Source: Fibrobacter succinogenes (lineage in GTDB: Bacteria; Fibrobacterota; Fibrobacteria; Fibrobacterales; Fibrobacteraceae). Taken from it: DNA of 44,278 nucleotides. The notes below the pieces were generated by a model that saw only the letters and a list, made by a program, of their open reading frames with translations, did not search any database and was not told the origin of the DNA. Within the stretch, counting starts at the first letter, position 1; every line of letters starts with the position of its first letter. The DNA lies in assembly GCA_902779055.1 (NCBI GenBank), contig CACZAD010000023.1, positions 1-44,278 of the forward strand, given 5' to 3'. The position numbers were made by a program, and so were the translations under genes. This document shows, piece after piece, positions 1 through 8,126 of the stretch.

Positions 1-204
1 AGCCTCAAGATGATTTGCATCGTGACCCACGTGGCCGACGCCCGCAGCTGCGTGCTGCACCCGGCAAGCCACACGCACCGTCAGCTCAGCGACGAACAGC
101 TCATCGAAGCAGGCGTTGCACCGGACCTCATCCGCTTCAGCGTCGGTATCGAAAATGTCGAAGACATCATCGCCGACCTCACGCAGGCTTTGGACAAGGT
201 CTAA
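1..204 (+). CDS. metY: O-acetylhomoserine sulfhydrylase (MetY), C-terminal fragment
   Basis: The reading frame is open from the left edge to TAA at 202-204, so this is only the last 67 codons of a longer gene. The visible end carries the signature of the Cys/Met-metabolism PLP-dependent enzymes: an HPASHTH stretch (usually HPAStTH) followed by QLSDEQLIEAGV and PDLIRFSVGIE, then IIADLTQAL at the extreme C terminus. In this family the segment forms part of the small C-terminal domain. MetY makes homocysteine from O-acetylhomoserine and sulfide in the cytoplasm. The closely related cystathionine gamma-synthase and methionine gamma-lyase share much of this tail, so MetY is the best but not the only reading. 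The PLP lysine lies outside the window. Confidence 0.8.
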   Translation, partial: SLKMICIVTHVADARSCVLHPASHTHRQLSDEQLIEAGVAPDLIRFSVGIENVEDIIADLTQALDKV

Positions 205-226
205 TCGTTTACACCTCTACATACCA

Positions 227-256
227 AAAACGGCACCGACCAATCGGTGCCGTTTT
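227..256. terminator. Bidirectional intrinsic terminator between metY and the convergent lipoprotein gene
   Basis: A 13-bp perfect stem (AAAACGGCACCGA paired with TCGGTGCCGTTTT) closes a CCAA loop. A-runs and T-runs flank both sides, so it can end transcription of metY on plus and the lipoprotein on minus. Confidence 0.9.
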
Positions 257-276
257 CTTATTTAGTTTTCATACTG

Positions 277-1185
277 CTAAAACAACCACGACGCAGACAC
301 AGAACTGTAATACGTCCTATCTGCCAGCTGCTTTCCGTTAACAATCGAGACACCCGCTCTAAACTGGACCACTTTATCATGCGTATAAGTCAAGCCAAAA
401 TAGTTTGTGATGAACCACGGAAACGCAAACGAAATATCGTAATCATCCATTGGATAAACGCCTTGAAAAGCCTTACCTTCCAAATGGTCACGCCATAGCC
501 ATGGTCTGGTAAGCGACGGAGCATAAACAATAGCGACAGGTCCCAAGAACAAGCCCGCATAGGCACCTACTCCGCCACGGAAGTGCAGATAGTTGTCGCT
601 GTTTTCTCCAGTCGTATATTCCGGTTCTGGTGACACGCACATAATGCACCCACCGCTCACAAAGACCCCTTCATATTTGTAGGACGCTTTACCGTAATCA
701 AGTCCCCAAAAAGCGCTAGCCCCAATTTCGCCATAACGGAAATTAACACCGAACGAAGCTTTTGCATAAGGTAGCGGATCCAGACCAAACCCGTAAGCCG
801 TATATACTATTTCGTATTTTTTCATCCATTCCAATTCAACGGATACCGGAAAGCTCTCCAGGATATAGTCAATATCAGCCTTTCGCTCGTCAAGCTTTAA
901 ATCATAATTATCCGTCGCCTTGCATTCCCCTTCCAAATCACAAACATAAACGTCCTTGTTCCATACGTTCACGAGATCTATGGTCTTGTCCTTCATCGGA
1001 TGCACCGTGACACTCAAGCGGCGAACCGTAGAGCCCGAATCCATTGCAAATTCGGCACCTCTCATCGCAGGAGCAACTCTGGCATCAAAGTCTCCCTCAA
1101 GAACGTTCATTTTATAAGTATGGCAACCGTCGAGAACCAGCAGCGCAGCCATCAAAAATATCAAATGGAAATATTTGCAAATCAT
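277..1185 (-). CDS. Predicted outer-membrane lipoprotein, beta-strand rich, unknown function
   Basis: The 302-residue product starts with a short signal peptide ending in the lipobox LDGC (Cys at about residue 21), so it should be lipid-anchored. The N-terminal third (to about residue 110) holds a short two-Cys segment with the CDLEGEC motif. From about residue 120 on the protein alternates aromatic and Gly-rich strands (FGVNFRYGEIGASAFWG, RGGVGAYAGLFLG) and ends in a terminal Phe (SASWLF), as outer-membrane beta-barrels often do. I recognise no named family. The ATG at 1185 is the only start giving a complete signal peptide. The gene converges on metY, with a shared terminator between them, and diverges from the BASS transporter. 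A barrel-like lipoprotein is an inference from strand pattern only. Confidence 0.7.
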   Translation of the reverse strand: MICKYFHLIFLMAALLVLDGCHTYKMNVLEGDFDARVAPAMRGAEFAMDSGSTVRRLSVTVHPMKDKTIDLVNVWNKDVYVCDLEGECKATDNYDLKLDERKADIDYILESFPVSVELEWMKKYEIVYTAYGFGLDPLPYAKASFGVNFRYGEIGASAFWGLDYGKASYKYEGVFVSGGCIMCVSPEPEYTTGENSDNYLHFRGGVGAYAGLFLGPVAIVYAPSLTRPWLWRDHLEGKAFQGVYPMDDYDISFAFPWFITNYFGLTYTHDKVVQFRAGVSIVNGKQLADRTYYSSVSASWLF

Positions 1186-1234
1186 ACCGATAATATAGAT
1201 AAATTACTGTCTAGCCACGTCCTGCGTATATGCC

Positions 1235-1242
1235 TATATTTG
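1235..1242 (+). promoter_or_regulatory. Bacteroidetes-like -7 promoter element (TATATTTG) for the BASS transporter
   Basis: The octamer fits TAnnTTTG exactly and lies 28 bases before the ATG at 1270, leaving a leader of roughly 20 bases with an AGAAGGA ribosome site at 1256-1262. No convincing TTG at -33 is visible. Confidence 0.4.
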
Positions 1243-1269
1243 AGGCACCTCAAAAAGAAGGATATAACA

Positions 1270-2268
1270 ATGCTTAATTTAATCAAGGCTGTTAGCCGCT
1301 TTTTATCGACGTACACTTCGCTTTTCGTCATCGCGTGCGCCATCATCGCATTTTTCGTCCCGATGCTCTTTGGCTGGGTTCACGGCAACACAAGCTCGAT
1401 TATTCTCGGCATCATTATGCTCAGCATGGGGCTCACCATTACTATGGACGATGTCCGCAACTTGATGAAACGCCCCGCCGACATTTTCCTCGGCGCCGTG
1501 GCACAGTACACCATCATGCCGCTCGTTGCATTTACGCTCACGAAGGTTTTCGGACTCGACCCGTATCTGGCCATCGGCATTGTCCTTGTCGGCTGCTGCC
1601 CGGGCGGCGTATCGAGCAACGTCATGAGCTTTTTGGCCAAAGGCGACGTGACCTACTCCGTGAGTATGACTATGGCAAGTACACTTCTCGCTCCGCTTAT
1701 GACTCCGGTTTTAGTGCTTTGGCTTGCCGACACGAGCATCGAAGTGAACGCCGTTGGAATGTTCCTCAACATCCTTTACGTGACGGTTCTCCCGATTGTA
1801 ATCGGCTTCACCTGCAACTACTTCTTCGGTAAGCGCGCTGGTTTCAGGGAATTCCAGGCAAACATGCCTGCCGTGAGCGTCATCGGCCTTGCTTTAATCG
1901 TCGGCGGCGTCATCGTGACCGTGCGCCCGCAGCTCCTAACGAACGGCATCGGGCTTATCGCGCTCGTACTCGCCGTCGTGTTCTTGCATAACGCCCTCGG
2001 TTACATACTCGGCTACAGCGTCGGTCGTTTGTTCAAGTTCAACACCGCCAAGAAGCGCACCATATCCATCGAAGTTGGCGTGCAGAATGCCGGCATGGCA
2101 ACCGTCCTCGCAGGCGCATTCTTCGCCAATCCGGAGAATCTCGCCCTCCACCCGGAAGCAGCCCTCTGCGTCGTGCCTTGCGCCATCAGCTGTGCCTACC
2201 ACTCCATCAGCGGAACAATCCTCGCCGGCATTTACGCGCACATGGACCAAAAGAAAGCGAAAGCTTAA
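1270..2268 (+). CDS. Bile acid:sodium symporter (BASS) family transporter
   Basis: The 332-residue protein is made of about nine to ten hydrophobic segments and carries both sodium-site signatures of the BASS fold: the PGGVSSN motif near residue 113, and the later EVGVQNAGMA stretch (the ExxxQN element) near residue 270. Family members move bile acids, pantoate, pyruvate or other organic anions with Na+ across the inner membrane, and the substrate cannot be told from sequence. The open frame runs upstream to base 1000, but the ATG at 1270 has an AGAAGGA ribosome site at 1256-1262, and the family begins with such a short cytoplasmic leader, so 1270 is chosen. Two hairpin terminators follow. 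It stands alone between two genes on the opposite strand. Confidence 0.9.
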   Translation: MLNLIKAVSRFLSTYTSLFVIACAIIAFFVPMLFGWVHGNTSSIILGIIMLSMGLTITMDDVRNLMKRPADIFLGAVAQYTIMPLVAFTLTKVFGLDPYLAIGIVLVGCCPGGVSSNVMSFLAKGDVTYSVSMTMASTLLAPLMTPVLVLWLADTSIEVNAVGMFLNILYVTVLPIVIGFTCNYFFGKRAGFREFQANMPAVSVIGLALIVGGVIVTVRPQLLTNGIGLIALVLAVVFLHNALGYILGYSVGRLFKFNTAKKRTISIEVGVQNAGMATVLAGAFFANPENLALHPEAALCVVPCAISCAYHSISGTILAGIYAHMDQKKAKA

Positions 2269-2296
2269 TAGCGTTCGAGGATGACCATTCACTTGA

Positions 2297-2324
2297 AAAG
2301 GGCGACTCTTTCGAGCCGCCCTTT
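2297..2324 (+). terminator. Hairpin terminator after the BASS gene
   Basis: AAGGGCGACTC pairs with GAGCCGCCCTT (one A-C mismatch) around a TTTC loop, followed by a short T-rich stretch. Confidence 0.6.
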
Positions 2325-2359
2325 GTTATGACCAGGAAAAACATTCAATCCTTTTTTGA

Positions 2360-2386
2360 AAAGGGAGGCTCCAAGAGCCTCCCTTT
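2360..2386. terminator. Second hairpin between convergent genes
   Basis: A 12-bp perfect stem (AAAGGGAGGCTC with GAGCCTCCCTTT, loop CAA) is preceded by TTTTTT on the plus strand, which reads as AAAAAA after the stem on minus. It probably serves the BASS gene and, less clearly, the convergent minus-strand exchanger gene. Confidence 0.6.
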
Positions 2387-2438
2387 GGTGTGTATGATAG
2401 GATTGCAAGAAACTTTTTAAAGTGCTACTTCAAGTGCG

Positions 2439-4103
2439 TCACGAAATCAAGAGTATCGCAAGCACCTGACCGCTTAAAATTCTGAGCAACATCGTGAGCG
2501 GATAGACAGATGCGTAACCGACGTTCGTTGCTTCGGAATTGCTGAGTCCGTTCGCAAAAGCAAGAGCCGGAGGGTCTGTCGTTGCACCAGCGAGCACACC
2601 GCAAAGCGAGAGGTAATTGACCTTGAACACCGCCTTGCCTACAATCGCCACAATCATCAGCGGGAAGAACGTGATAATTGCCGAGAGCGCCATATAGTAG
2701 AAACCGTCACCGTTCAAGAGCACATCGAAGAACTTGATACCCGCATTGAGACCCACGCAGCTTAAGAATATCGTAATGCCGAGTTCTCGCAGCATGAGGT
2801 TCGCACTGTTCGCCATAAAGAAGTTCAGAGGACCGATCTTACGTTTACGGCTAAGGATAATCGCGACAATCAAAGGGCCGCCAGCAAGGCCAAGCTTGAG
2901 CGGAGTCGGCATGCCAGGAATCGCCACCGGGATGCTTCCGACAATCACGCCAAGGAAAATGCCAAGGAATGCCGGGAGGATTTCTGGATGGTCAAGAGCC
3001 GTGAGGGAGTCGCCCAGTTCTTTTGCAGCAGCGGCAATGCTTTCCGGCGTACCCACGACAAGCAACTTATCCGCAAACTTCAAACGGATATCGAGGCGTC
3101 CCGTGAACTTGAAACCGCCACGAGTAATGCGGCTCACCGTCACGCCAAAGCGGTCGTTAAGCGCAAGCTGCTTGATGCTCTTTCCAAGAATCTTCTTGTT
3201 CGTCACGAGAATCGTCTTGACCGCCAATTTCGACTTCTGGAGCGTAATCGGAGTGGCCTGTTTTTCGCCAATAATTTTTTCCAAACCGTCAATCGCTTCG
3301 GGCATACCGACCACATGAACCAAGTCGCCAAGTTCCAGCGTCAAGTCGTCCTTCGGCATGTTTACAACTTGGTCGCGGGCATGTCTCGTCACCACGGCAC
3401 CTGTCGAAATAAGTCCCGGAATGTCCTTGATTTTGCAACCCACAAGGTTTGCATTTTCGACCTTGAGCGTGCAAGACATAATTTCCTTGGACTGTTCCGC
3501 AATTTCTTTCTGGTAATCAGCGGCAGCCACTTCCGGTTTCTGCTTAAAGAATATGCGCACGAGAATCATCACGAGGATAATGCCGATCACACCGAACGGA
3601 TAAGCGACCGCATAGCCGACACCCGTCAAGGAAGCGTCCACGCCAGCAGCCGTAAGCGCCGAATTTGCGGCACCGAGGGACGGCGTGTTCGTCACGGCAC
3701 CGCACAACATACCGATCAGCACCGGAACATTGTCATGCATGCTCGTCGTGAAGTAAATAAGAACGGTAGCAAGTACGCCCAGAAGGACGATACTCACAGC
3801 AAGGATATTCAGCACCAATCCGTGTCGCTTTATGGAGTCAATAAAGCCCGGGCCTACTTGCATACCGATTGTATAAACAAACAAAATCAAACCAAATTCT
3901 TGCATAAAGTGGAGAACACTGGGCTCGATCCGCATTCCGATATGACCGAGCAGGATTCCTACGAATAGAGCACCAGCACCTCCAAGACTCACACCCTTCA
4001 CCTTGATTTTGCCGACCATGATACCGATGGCAGCCGTAAGGGAAAGGGCCAAAACCTGTTGTCCCACAGAGGGTTTTGCGAATAAGTCAATAAGCCAGTC
4101 CAT
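2439..4103 (-). CDS. AspT/YidE/YbjL-type exchanger with two RCK_C domains
   Basis: The 554-residue product has the layout of the aspartate:alanine exchanger family: five or six N-terminal membrane segments, a soluble middle part (about residues 200-375) made of two TrkA-C/RCK_C-like domains, and a second membrane half. Family hallmarks include GAGALFVGILLGHIG near residue 40, GAVTNTPSLGAAN near residue 135 and its repeat GATTDPPALAFAN near residue 510. The length matches YidE/YbjL (about 550-560). Known members exchange carboxylates such as aspartate/alanine or succinate; the substrate here is unknown. The ATG at 4103 is preceded by AAGGA, and a TACATTTG promoter element lies about 23 bases upstream. 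Confidence 0.88.
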   Translation of the reverse strand: MDWLIDLFAKPSVGQQVLALSLTAAIGIMVGKIKVKGVSLGGAGALFVGILLGHIGMRIEPSVLHFMQEFGLILFVYTIGMQVGPGFIDSIKRHGLVLNILAVSIVLLGVLATVLIYFTTSMHDNVPVLIGMLCGAVTNTPSLGAANSALTAAGVDASLTGVGYAVAYPFGVIGIILVMILVRIFFKQKPEVAAADYQKEIAEQSKEIMSCTLKVENANLVGCKIKDIPGLISTGAVVTRHARDQVVNMPKDDLTLELGDLVHVVGMPEAIDGLEKIIGEKQATPITLQKSKLAVKTILVTNKKILGKSIKQLALNDRFGVTVSRITRGGFKFTGRLDIRLKFADKLLVVGTPESIAAAAKELGDSLTALDHPEILPAFLGIFLGVIVGSIPVAIPGMPTPLKLGLAGGPLIVAIILSRKRKIGPLNFFMANSANLMLRELGITIFLSCVGLNAGIKFFDVLLNGDGFYYMALSAIITFFPLMIVAIVGKAVFKVNYLSLCGVLAGATTDPPALAFANGLSNSEATNVGYASVYPLTMLLRILSGQVLAILLIS

Positions 4104-4306
4104 ATACCATCCTTATTTTGCGCCCCAAATGTAGCATTGGTGATTGATAATGACTAATAGATTATTCATATTAGATTCATAACTAAAAATTATAGATAAT
4201 GCACCCATGGCATTAGCTCCCCATTTTTATCGTCATTGATTATCATTATTAATATAATCATTTCTATATTAACATTCGTTAATAAAATCAACCGTAGGCG
4301 GCACAA
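4104..4306. promoter_or_regulatory. AT-rich divergent promoter region with inverted repeats
   Basis: The 203 bases between the divergent exchanger and NUDIX genes are strongly AT-rich. They hold TACATTTG on minus (4126-4133), an inverted repeat TAATGC/GCATTA (4197-4215) and TGATTAT/ATAATCA (4237-4260). The part at 4237-4251 loosely resembles a Fur-type 7-1-7 box. No ORF of note is present. Confidence 0.4.
4126..4133 (-). promoter_or_regulatory. -7 promoter element (TACATTTG) for the AspT-like gene
   Basis: It matches TAnnTTTG exactly on the minus strand and is followed by GGGGCGCAAAAT and then an AAGGA ribosome site before the start codon. Confidence 0.45.
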
Positions 4307-4855
4307 ATGGCAGAAGAAATGATCGACATCCTGAACAGCGACGGGACCCCGGCAGGGTATTCCCGCGAGAGATCCGAAGTCCATGCCAAGGGGCTATGGC
4401 ACCGAACCGTCCACATCTGGGCTTTTGACACCCACGGACGAATCGTATTCCAGCTCCGCAGCCACCTCAAGGAAAACAACCCGAACCTGCTAGACACGAG
4501 CTGCGCCGGACACATCACCGCGGGCGACGACAGTCGAAATGCCGCCATCCGCGAACTCCGCGAAGAGATGGGAGTCGAAAAACGCCCGGAAGATCTCGAA
4601 TACCTTTTTGAGGCCACCCACGAAAACATCCTCAACAACGGCACGTATCACGACAACGAATATTATGATACATACCGGATTTTTTTGTCCGACAATGAAG
4701 CGTCGCATCTCGTGCCGCAACCGGGCGAAGTTGACGATTTTGTTTGGATGACCCCGGCCGAATTCCTTGAAAAACACGCCAAAAACCCCGAAAAGTTCGT
4801 AGACCACCCCAAAGACTACGGATGGATACAGTCAATACAAAGTACACAAAAATAA
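4307..4855 (+). CDS. NUDIX hydrolase, YfcD/IPP-isomerase-like
   Basis: The 182-residue protein has the NUDIX box at residues 68-90 (G68, then D74, R82, E83, E86, E87 and G89). The first acidic position is Asp74 rather than the usual Glu. The N-terminal sequence (HAKGLWHRTVHIWAFD) and the CAGHITAGD leader are typical of the isopentenyl-diphosphate-isomerase-like NUDIX proteins such as E. coli YfcD, which cleave nucleoside-diphosphate-linked substrates; the true substrate is not known. It should be cytoplasmic. The ATG at 4307 follows AGGCGG by about ten bases. It stands between a divergent transporter gene and a co-directional phospholipase gene. Confidence 0.9.
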   Translation: MAEEMIDILNSDGTPAGYSRERSEVHAKGLWHRTVHIWAFDTHGRIVFQLRSHLKENNPNLLDTSCAGHITAGDDSRNAAIRELREEMGVEKRPEDLEYLFEATHENILNNGTYHDNEYYDTYRIFLSDNEASHLVPQPGEVDDFVWMTPAEFLEKHAKNPEKFVDHPKDYGWIQSIQSTQK

Positions 4856-4948
4856 GCATTAAATAGGTTAAATCCGTCCACATTTTTTATAGATTGCTTT
4901 ATTGGAATTGGGCTATACACAACGGGTTCATCATGGGGGATGACGACC

Positions 4949-5815
4949 ATGAAATACAAAAACACTGCTATTGTTGTCGAGGGTGGTGGTTTACGCGGAG
5001 CGTATGCCGGTGGAATTCTCGATATTCTCGCCGATAAAGAGATCAAATTTGGCGGCGCCATAGGCACTTCTGCAGGCGCCATTCACTTGTGCAGTTTTTT
5101 GTCAGGACAGATCGGGCGCAACTTCCGTGTCGACACCATACATTCCAAAAGCCCTCGCTATATGAGTTTTAGGAACCTGTTGTTTACAGGCGACTACTTT
5201 GCTTTTGACTACTGCTACAAACAAATTCCATACAGGATTGATCCGTTCGAATTCGATAAGTTTGCAGCCCAGTGCCAGGAAACCGAATTTCGCGTCTGTA
5301 TGACAGACGTCGAAACGGGCCGCGCCGAATACCCGCGCATTCTGGACTACCGCAACGAAGACGACATGAACCGCATCCGCGCATCGGCAAGTCTCCCGAT
5401 TTTGAGCAAGGTCGTTGAAATTCACGGGAAAAAGTTCTTGGACGGAGGCGTCGCCGACAGCATCCCGTTCGAGACGATGTTCAAGAAAGGCTTTGAGCGC
5501 GCCGTCGTGATTCTCACCCGCCCGCTCGGCTACCGCAAAAAGATCAACAAGGCGCTCCCCCTCGTCAAGCTCGCATTCCGCCATTACCCGAAATTCATCG
5601 AAGCGATCGCCACCCGCCACATCCGCTACAACCAGGCGCTGGACAAGCTCGCCAAGCTGGAAGCCGAAGGAAAGGTGTTCATCTTCCGCCCGAGCCGTTA
5701 TCTCAAGATTTCGGATATCGAACGGAACAAGAAGAAAATCGCCCAACTTTACGAACTCGGCAAGGAAGATGCACACAACAAGATGCCGGATTTGCTGAAA
5801 TTTTTGGAAGGATAA
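4949..5815 (+). CDS. Patatin-like phospholipase (YjjU-like)
   Basis: The 288-residue product carries the patatin catalytic set: oxyanion loop GGGLRG at residues 12-17, nucleophile motif GTSAG with Ser41, and Asp165 in DGGVADS for the Ser-Asp dyad. The overall form, including a C-terminal segment with FRPSRYLKISDIERNKKK, matches bacterial YjjU-type patatins, which hydrolyse acyl esters of phospholipids. An ATG at 4940 is also in frame, but the purine-rich GGGGGAT at about 4935-4941 is properly spaced only for the ATG at 4949, so that start is preferred. No signal peptide is seen, so a cytoplasmic or membrane-surface role is likely. It has no operon partner. Confidence 0.9.
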   Translation: MKYKNTAIVVEGGGLRGAYAGGILDILADKEIKFGGAIGTSAGAIHLCSFLSGQIGRNFRVDTIHSKSPRYMSFRNLLFTGDYFAFDYCYKQIPYRIDPFEFDKFAAQCQETEFRVCMTDVETGRAEYPRILDYRNEDDMNRIRASASLPILSKVVEIHGKKFLDGGVADSIPFETMFKKGFERAVVILTRPLGYRKKINKALPLVKLAFRHYPKFIEAIATRHIRYNQALDKLAKLEAEGKVFIFRPSRYLKISDIERNKKKIAQLYELGKEDAHNKMPDLLKFLEG

Positions 5816-5908
5816 GACCTTTTTTTCGCGAAAAAAAGGCAATTTACAACGCACGTTGAAAATTTTACAACGCGAAGCCCATTTTCTCAACGCGTTTTCG
5901 CAACACGC

Positions 5909-5933
5909 CCCTATAATAATATAGATTATAGGG
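5909..5933. promoter_or_regulatory. Palindrome over the promoter of the TIGR02147 regulator gene
   Basis: CCCTATAAT (5909-5917) and ATTATAGGG (5925-5933) form a 9-bp perfect inverted repeat with a 7-base centre. It contains a TATAAT hexamer at 5912-5917 and ends one base before the ATG at 5935. This fits an operator on a promoter with a very short leader. Just upstream, CAACGC-type words recur at 5845-5905. Confidence 0.45.
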
Positions 5934-5934
5934 C

Positions 5935-6801
5935 ATGCCCGAAGTATTAGACTATCTGGAATATCGTGAGTACCTGAAGGACTGGTTTGTCGAAACCAAG
6001 AAAGACAACCCGTTCACCTCGTACCGCTATCTTGGCCAGAAGACCGGCGTGGACCCGGCCTGGCTTGTCCGCGTTTTCCAAAAAGAAGGCCACCTGAACG
6101 AAAGCACGTTGCCCGTGTTCATCAGGATTTGCGGCCTCGATGACCGACGCGCCGAATACTTCAAGACCCTTTACAGGTTCAACAAGACCAAGGCGAAGCA
6201 GACGCTCTCCGAGCTTTATTACAAGCTGTTGGAGCTCCGTTCGCTTGAAACGCGTGTGCTTTCGGAACCGGAACTCGCCTACTTTGGAAGCTGGGCCTGT
6301 GCCGCACTCCGCGCCCTCATCGGCATCACGAAGGACACAAGCGACATCGCTGGCCTCGGCAAGCATTTGAACCCGCCCATTTCGCAGGATGACGCCCGCA
6401 ATGCGCTCGGCATCTTGAAACAGCTTGGGCTCGTCGTTCCAGACGGCACCGGCGGCTGGAACATTACCGACCAGATCATCAGTACCGGCGGCGAAGTCAA
6501 GAGTTCCGCAGTCCGCAGCTTCCACAGGCACACGATGGAACTTGCGCAAGAATCGCTCGACCGCCACAAACCCGAAGAGCGCGACATTTCGAGCGTCGTG
6601 TTCACCGCCGATGAATCCGACCTGCCCGAAATCAAGCACAAGATTGAAGAATTCCGTCGCGGACTTTTGCAGTTTGCACGCAAGAGCGAACGCGCCGACC
6701 GAGTTTACGCACTGAATATTGCAATGTACCCCCTCTCAGACAAGGTAGCAGACCCAGCTACAGGTCCCACCTCGCCTGAAAACAACGGAGGTGCAAAATG
6801 A
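5935..6801 (+). CDS. TIGR02147/DUF4423 family putative regulator
   Basis: The 288-residue protein begins with the family signature LDYLEYREYLKDWFVETK, followed by YRYLGQKTGVDPAWLVRVFQ, a likely helix-turn-helix, and the DRRAEYFKTLYRFNKTKAK segment. The middle holds FGSWACAALRALIG and a winged-helix-like stretch (NALGILKQLGLVVPDG). The end has the RSFHRHTMELAQESLDRHKPEERDISS pattern and VYALNIAMYPLSD. All of this matches the TIGR02147 family, known to me almost only from Fibrobacter, where many paralogues occur. The function is not established; a DNA-binding regulator is the usual prediction. Its stop overlaps the ATG of the next lipoprotein gene, so the two are translationally coupled. The start lacks a spaced ribosome site and follows the promoter palindrome directly. 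Confidence 0.88.
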   Translation: MPEVLDYLEYREYLKDWFVETKKDNPFTSYRYLGQKTGVDPAWLVRVFQKEGHLNESTLPVFIRICGLDDRRAEYFKTLYRFNKTKAKQTLSELYYKLLELRSLETRVLSEPELAYFGSWACAALRALIGITKDTSDIAGLGKHLNPPISQDDARNALGILKQLGLVVPDGTGGWNITDQIISTGGEVKSSAVRSFHRHTMELAQESLDRHKPEERDISSVVFTADESDLPEIKHKIEEFRRGLLQFARKSERADRVYALNIAMYPLSDKVADPATGPTSPENNGGAK

Positions 6802-8126
6802 TTTTCAAAAAGAAATTATATATTAAGGGTATGGAATTGAAGCAGAACAAGAACAGACGCCTACTTACACTGGTTGCTCCGTTTGCAATCAGCCTTTCGC
6901 TGTGCGCCTGCGGAGGTTCTGAAGTTGCAGGCGGTGGCCCGAGCGGTACTGAAGCCGGAAATGCCATCACCGCACAGATTTTGCTGGCAGATGCACCCGC
7001 ATCGTACGCCCGAATCAAGCTCGTCGAGCACAACAGTTTGAACGGAAGCGAAGGCGCGTATATCGCCACGGCCGACTCGAACGGCATGGTTTCCATCTCG
7101 ATTGACAGCGTAGCCCTCGGCAGCTACACCATGGAAGCTACACTTGACGAAACGGCACTCCAGTTGCCCATAGTCGTCAAGGATACAAGCAGCATCGACC
7201 TTGGCCAACAGACTTTGCAAAAGTCCGTCTATATCGGCGGCTCCATTGCTGACTTTGTCAAGGACGCGCAAGCCGAAGACTTCAAGAATATGGCAGGCGT
7301 CGTCAAGTTCCGCGGCCTCGACCATTCCGCCATCATCAAGGACGGCAAATTCGAAGTCAAGGGACTCCCGGCAGGCAAGCTCAATATGGTGGTCATTCCG
7401 CAAGACGCTGTCGATACCGTATATGTACCGGTTTCAACGGTTGCCGGGGATTCCATCACCACGCTCAAGCCGCAGGACACCATCCCTTCGACCCCGGTTT
7501 CGAAAAACGAAAGACTCCTTATCGATGACTTTGATGACGGAGACAACATCCATTCTTATGCACCGGAAAACATTATTGGATACAACGCTTACTCCTGGCT
7601 GTTGCTCACGACGACACTTGCAAACACAAATCTATTTGCCGTTGTCGACTCCATTAAGGTTTATCCAGAATACAACCCGGCGGACTTCATAGGAAAGCAT
7701 CCGTTCATTGCAGTCATCCAAGATGCCGACGATGGCGGCAAACAAGTCAATGTCAAATTCGATTTCCCCGAAACATCCATCGGAGATACTGCGCCTTTTG
7801 CATTTGTAAAGTTGTATTTTAAAGGCGTATACGACATAACCGATTTGAGTATGGTTGATTCAGTTGCGTTTGACGCCTGGGGCACAGGCAATGCCGAAAT
7901 CCAGATTCTGGACGAAGCCAACGGCGTGACATTAACGGCATACCCGATCACGCTTCCAAAAAGCAAGGCTAAGCTCCAGTACGCTTGGGCAGACCTTTTG
8001 CCAAATGAAGAAGACCGCAAAAAGGTCTCATCGTTCTCAATCGTGTTCCACGACGACGGAGAACTCCACTTAGACAACTTTGAGCTCATCGGGCAAGACC
8101 TGCTGGACATCTGGAAGCAGGAATAA
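6798..8126 (+). CDS. Fibrobacter-type lipoprotein with C-terminal jelly-roll-like domain
   Basis: The 442-residue product has a long basic N terminus, a hydrophobic segment and the lipobox LCAC (Cys near residue 37), followed at once by a Gly-rich linker with GTEAGN. Residues about 50-120 look like a carboxypeptidase-regulatory-type beta-sandwich, and a second small beta unit follows to about residue 210. From about residue 240, LLIDDFDDGDN and the closing FHDDGELHLDNFELIG resemble CBM11/CIA30-type carbohydrate-binding jelly rolls. The ATG at 6798 overlaps the regulator's TGA and has a strong GGAGG site seven bases upstream. Coupling suggests the regulator and lipoprotein act together. Sugar binding is inferred from fold resemblance only. 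Confidence 0.75.
   Translation: MIFKKKLYIKGMELKQNKNRRLLTLVAPFAISLSLCACGGSEVAGGGPSGTEAGNAITAQILLADAPASYARIKLVEHNSLNGSEGAYIATADSNGMVSISIDSVALGSYTMEATLDETALQLPIVVKDTSSIDLGQQTLQKSVYIGGSIADFVKDAQAEDFKNMAGVVKFRGLDHSAIIKDGKFEVKGLPAGKLNMVVIPQDAVDTVYVPVSTVAGDSITTLKPQDTIPSTPVSKNERLLIDDFDDGDNIHSYAPENIIGYNAYSWLLLTTTLANTNLFAVVDSIKVYPEYNPADFIGKHPFIAVIQDADDGGKQVNVKFDFPETSIGDTAPFAFVKLYFKGVYDITDLSMVDSVAFDAWGTGNAEIQILDEANGVTLTAYPITLPKSKAKLQYAWADLLPNEEDRKKVSSFSIVFHDDGELHLDNFELIGQDLLDIWKQE

Noticed and set aside
1000..1269. N-terminal extension of the BASS transporter to base 1000
   Set aside because: It overlaps the divergent lipoprotein gene and lies before the promoter; the extension has no family match.
2988..3968. 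326-codon plus-strand frame inside the AspT-like gene
   Set aside because: Antisense shadow with biased His/Arg content.
4930..4950. GGGGGATGACG before the patatin gene as another palindromic repeat
   Set aside because: Only the ATGAC end matches; the opposite arm is missing.
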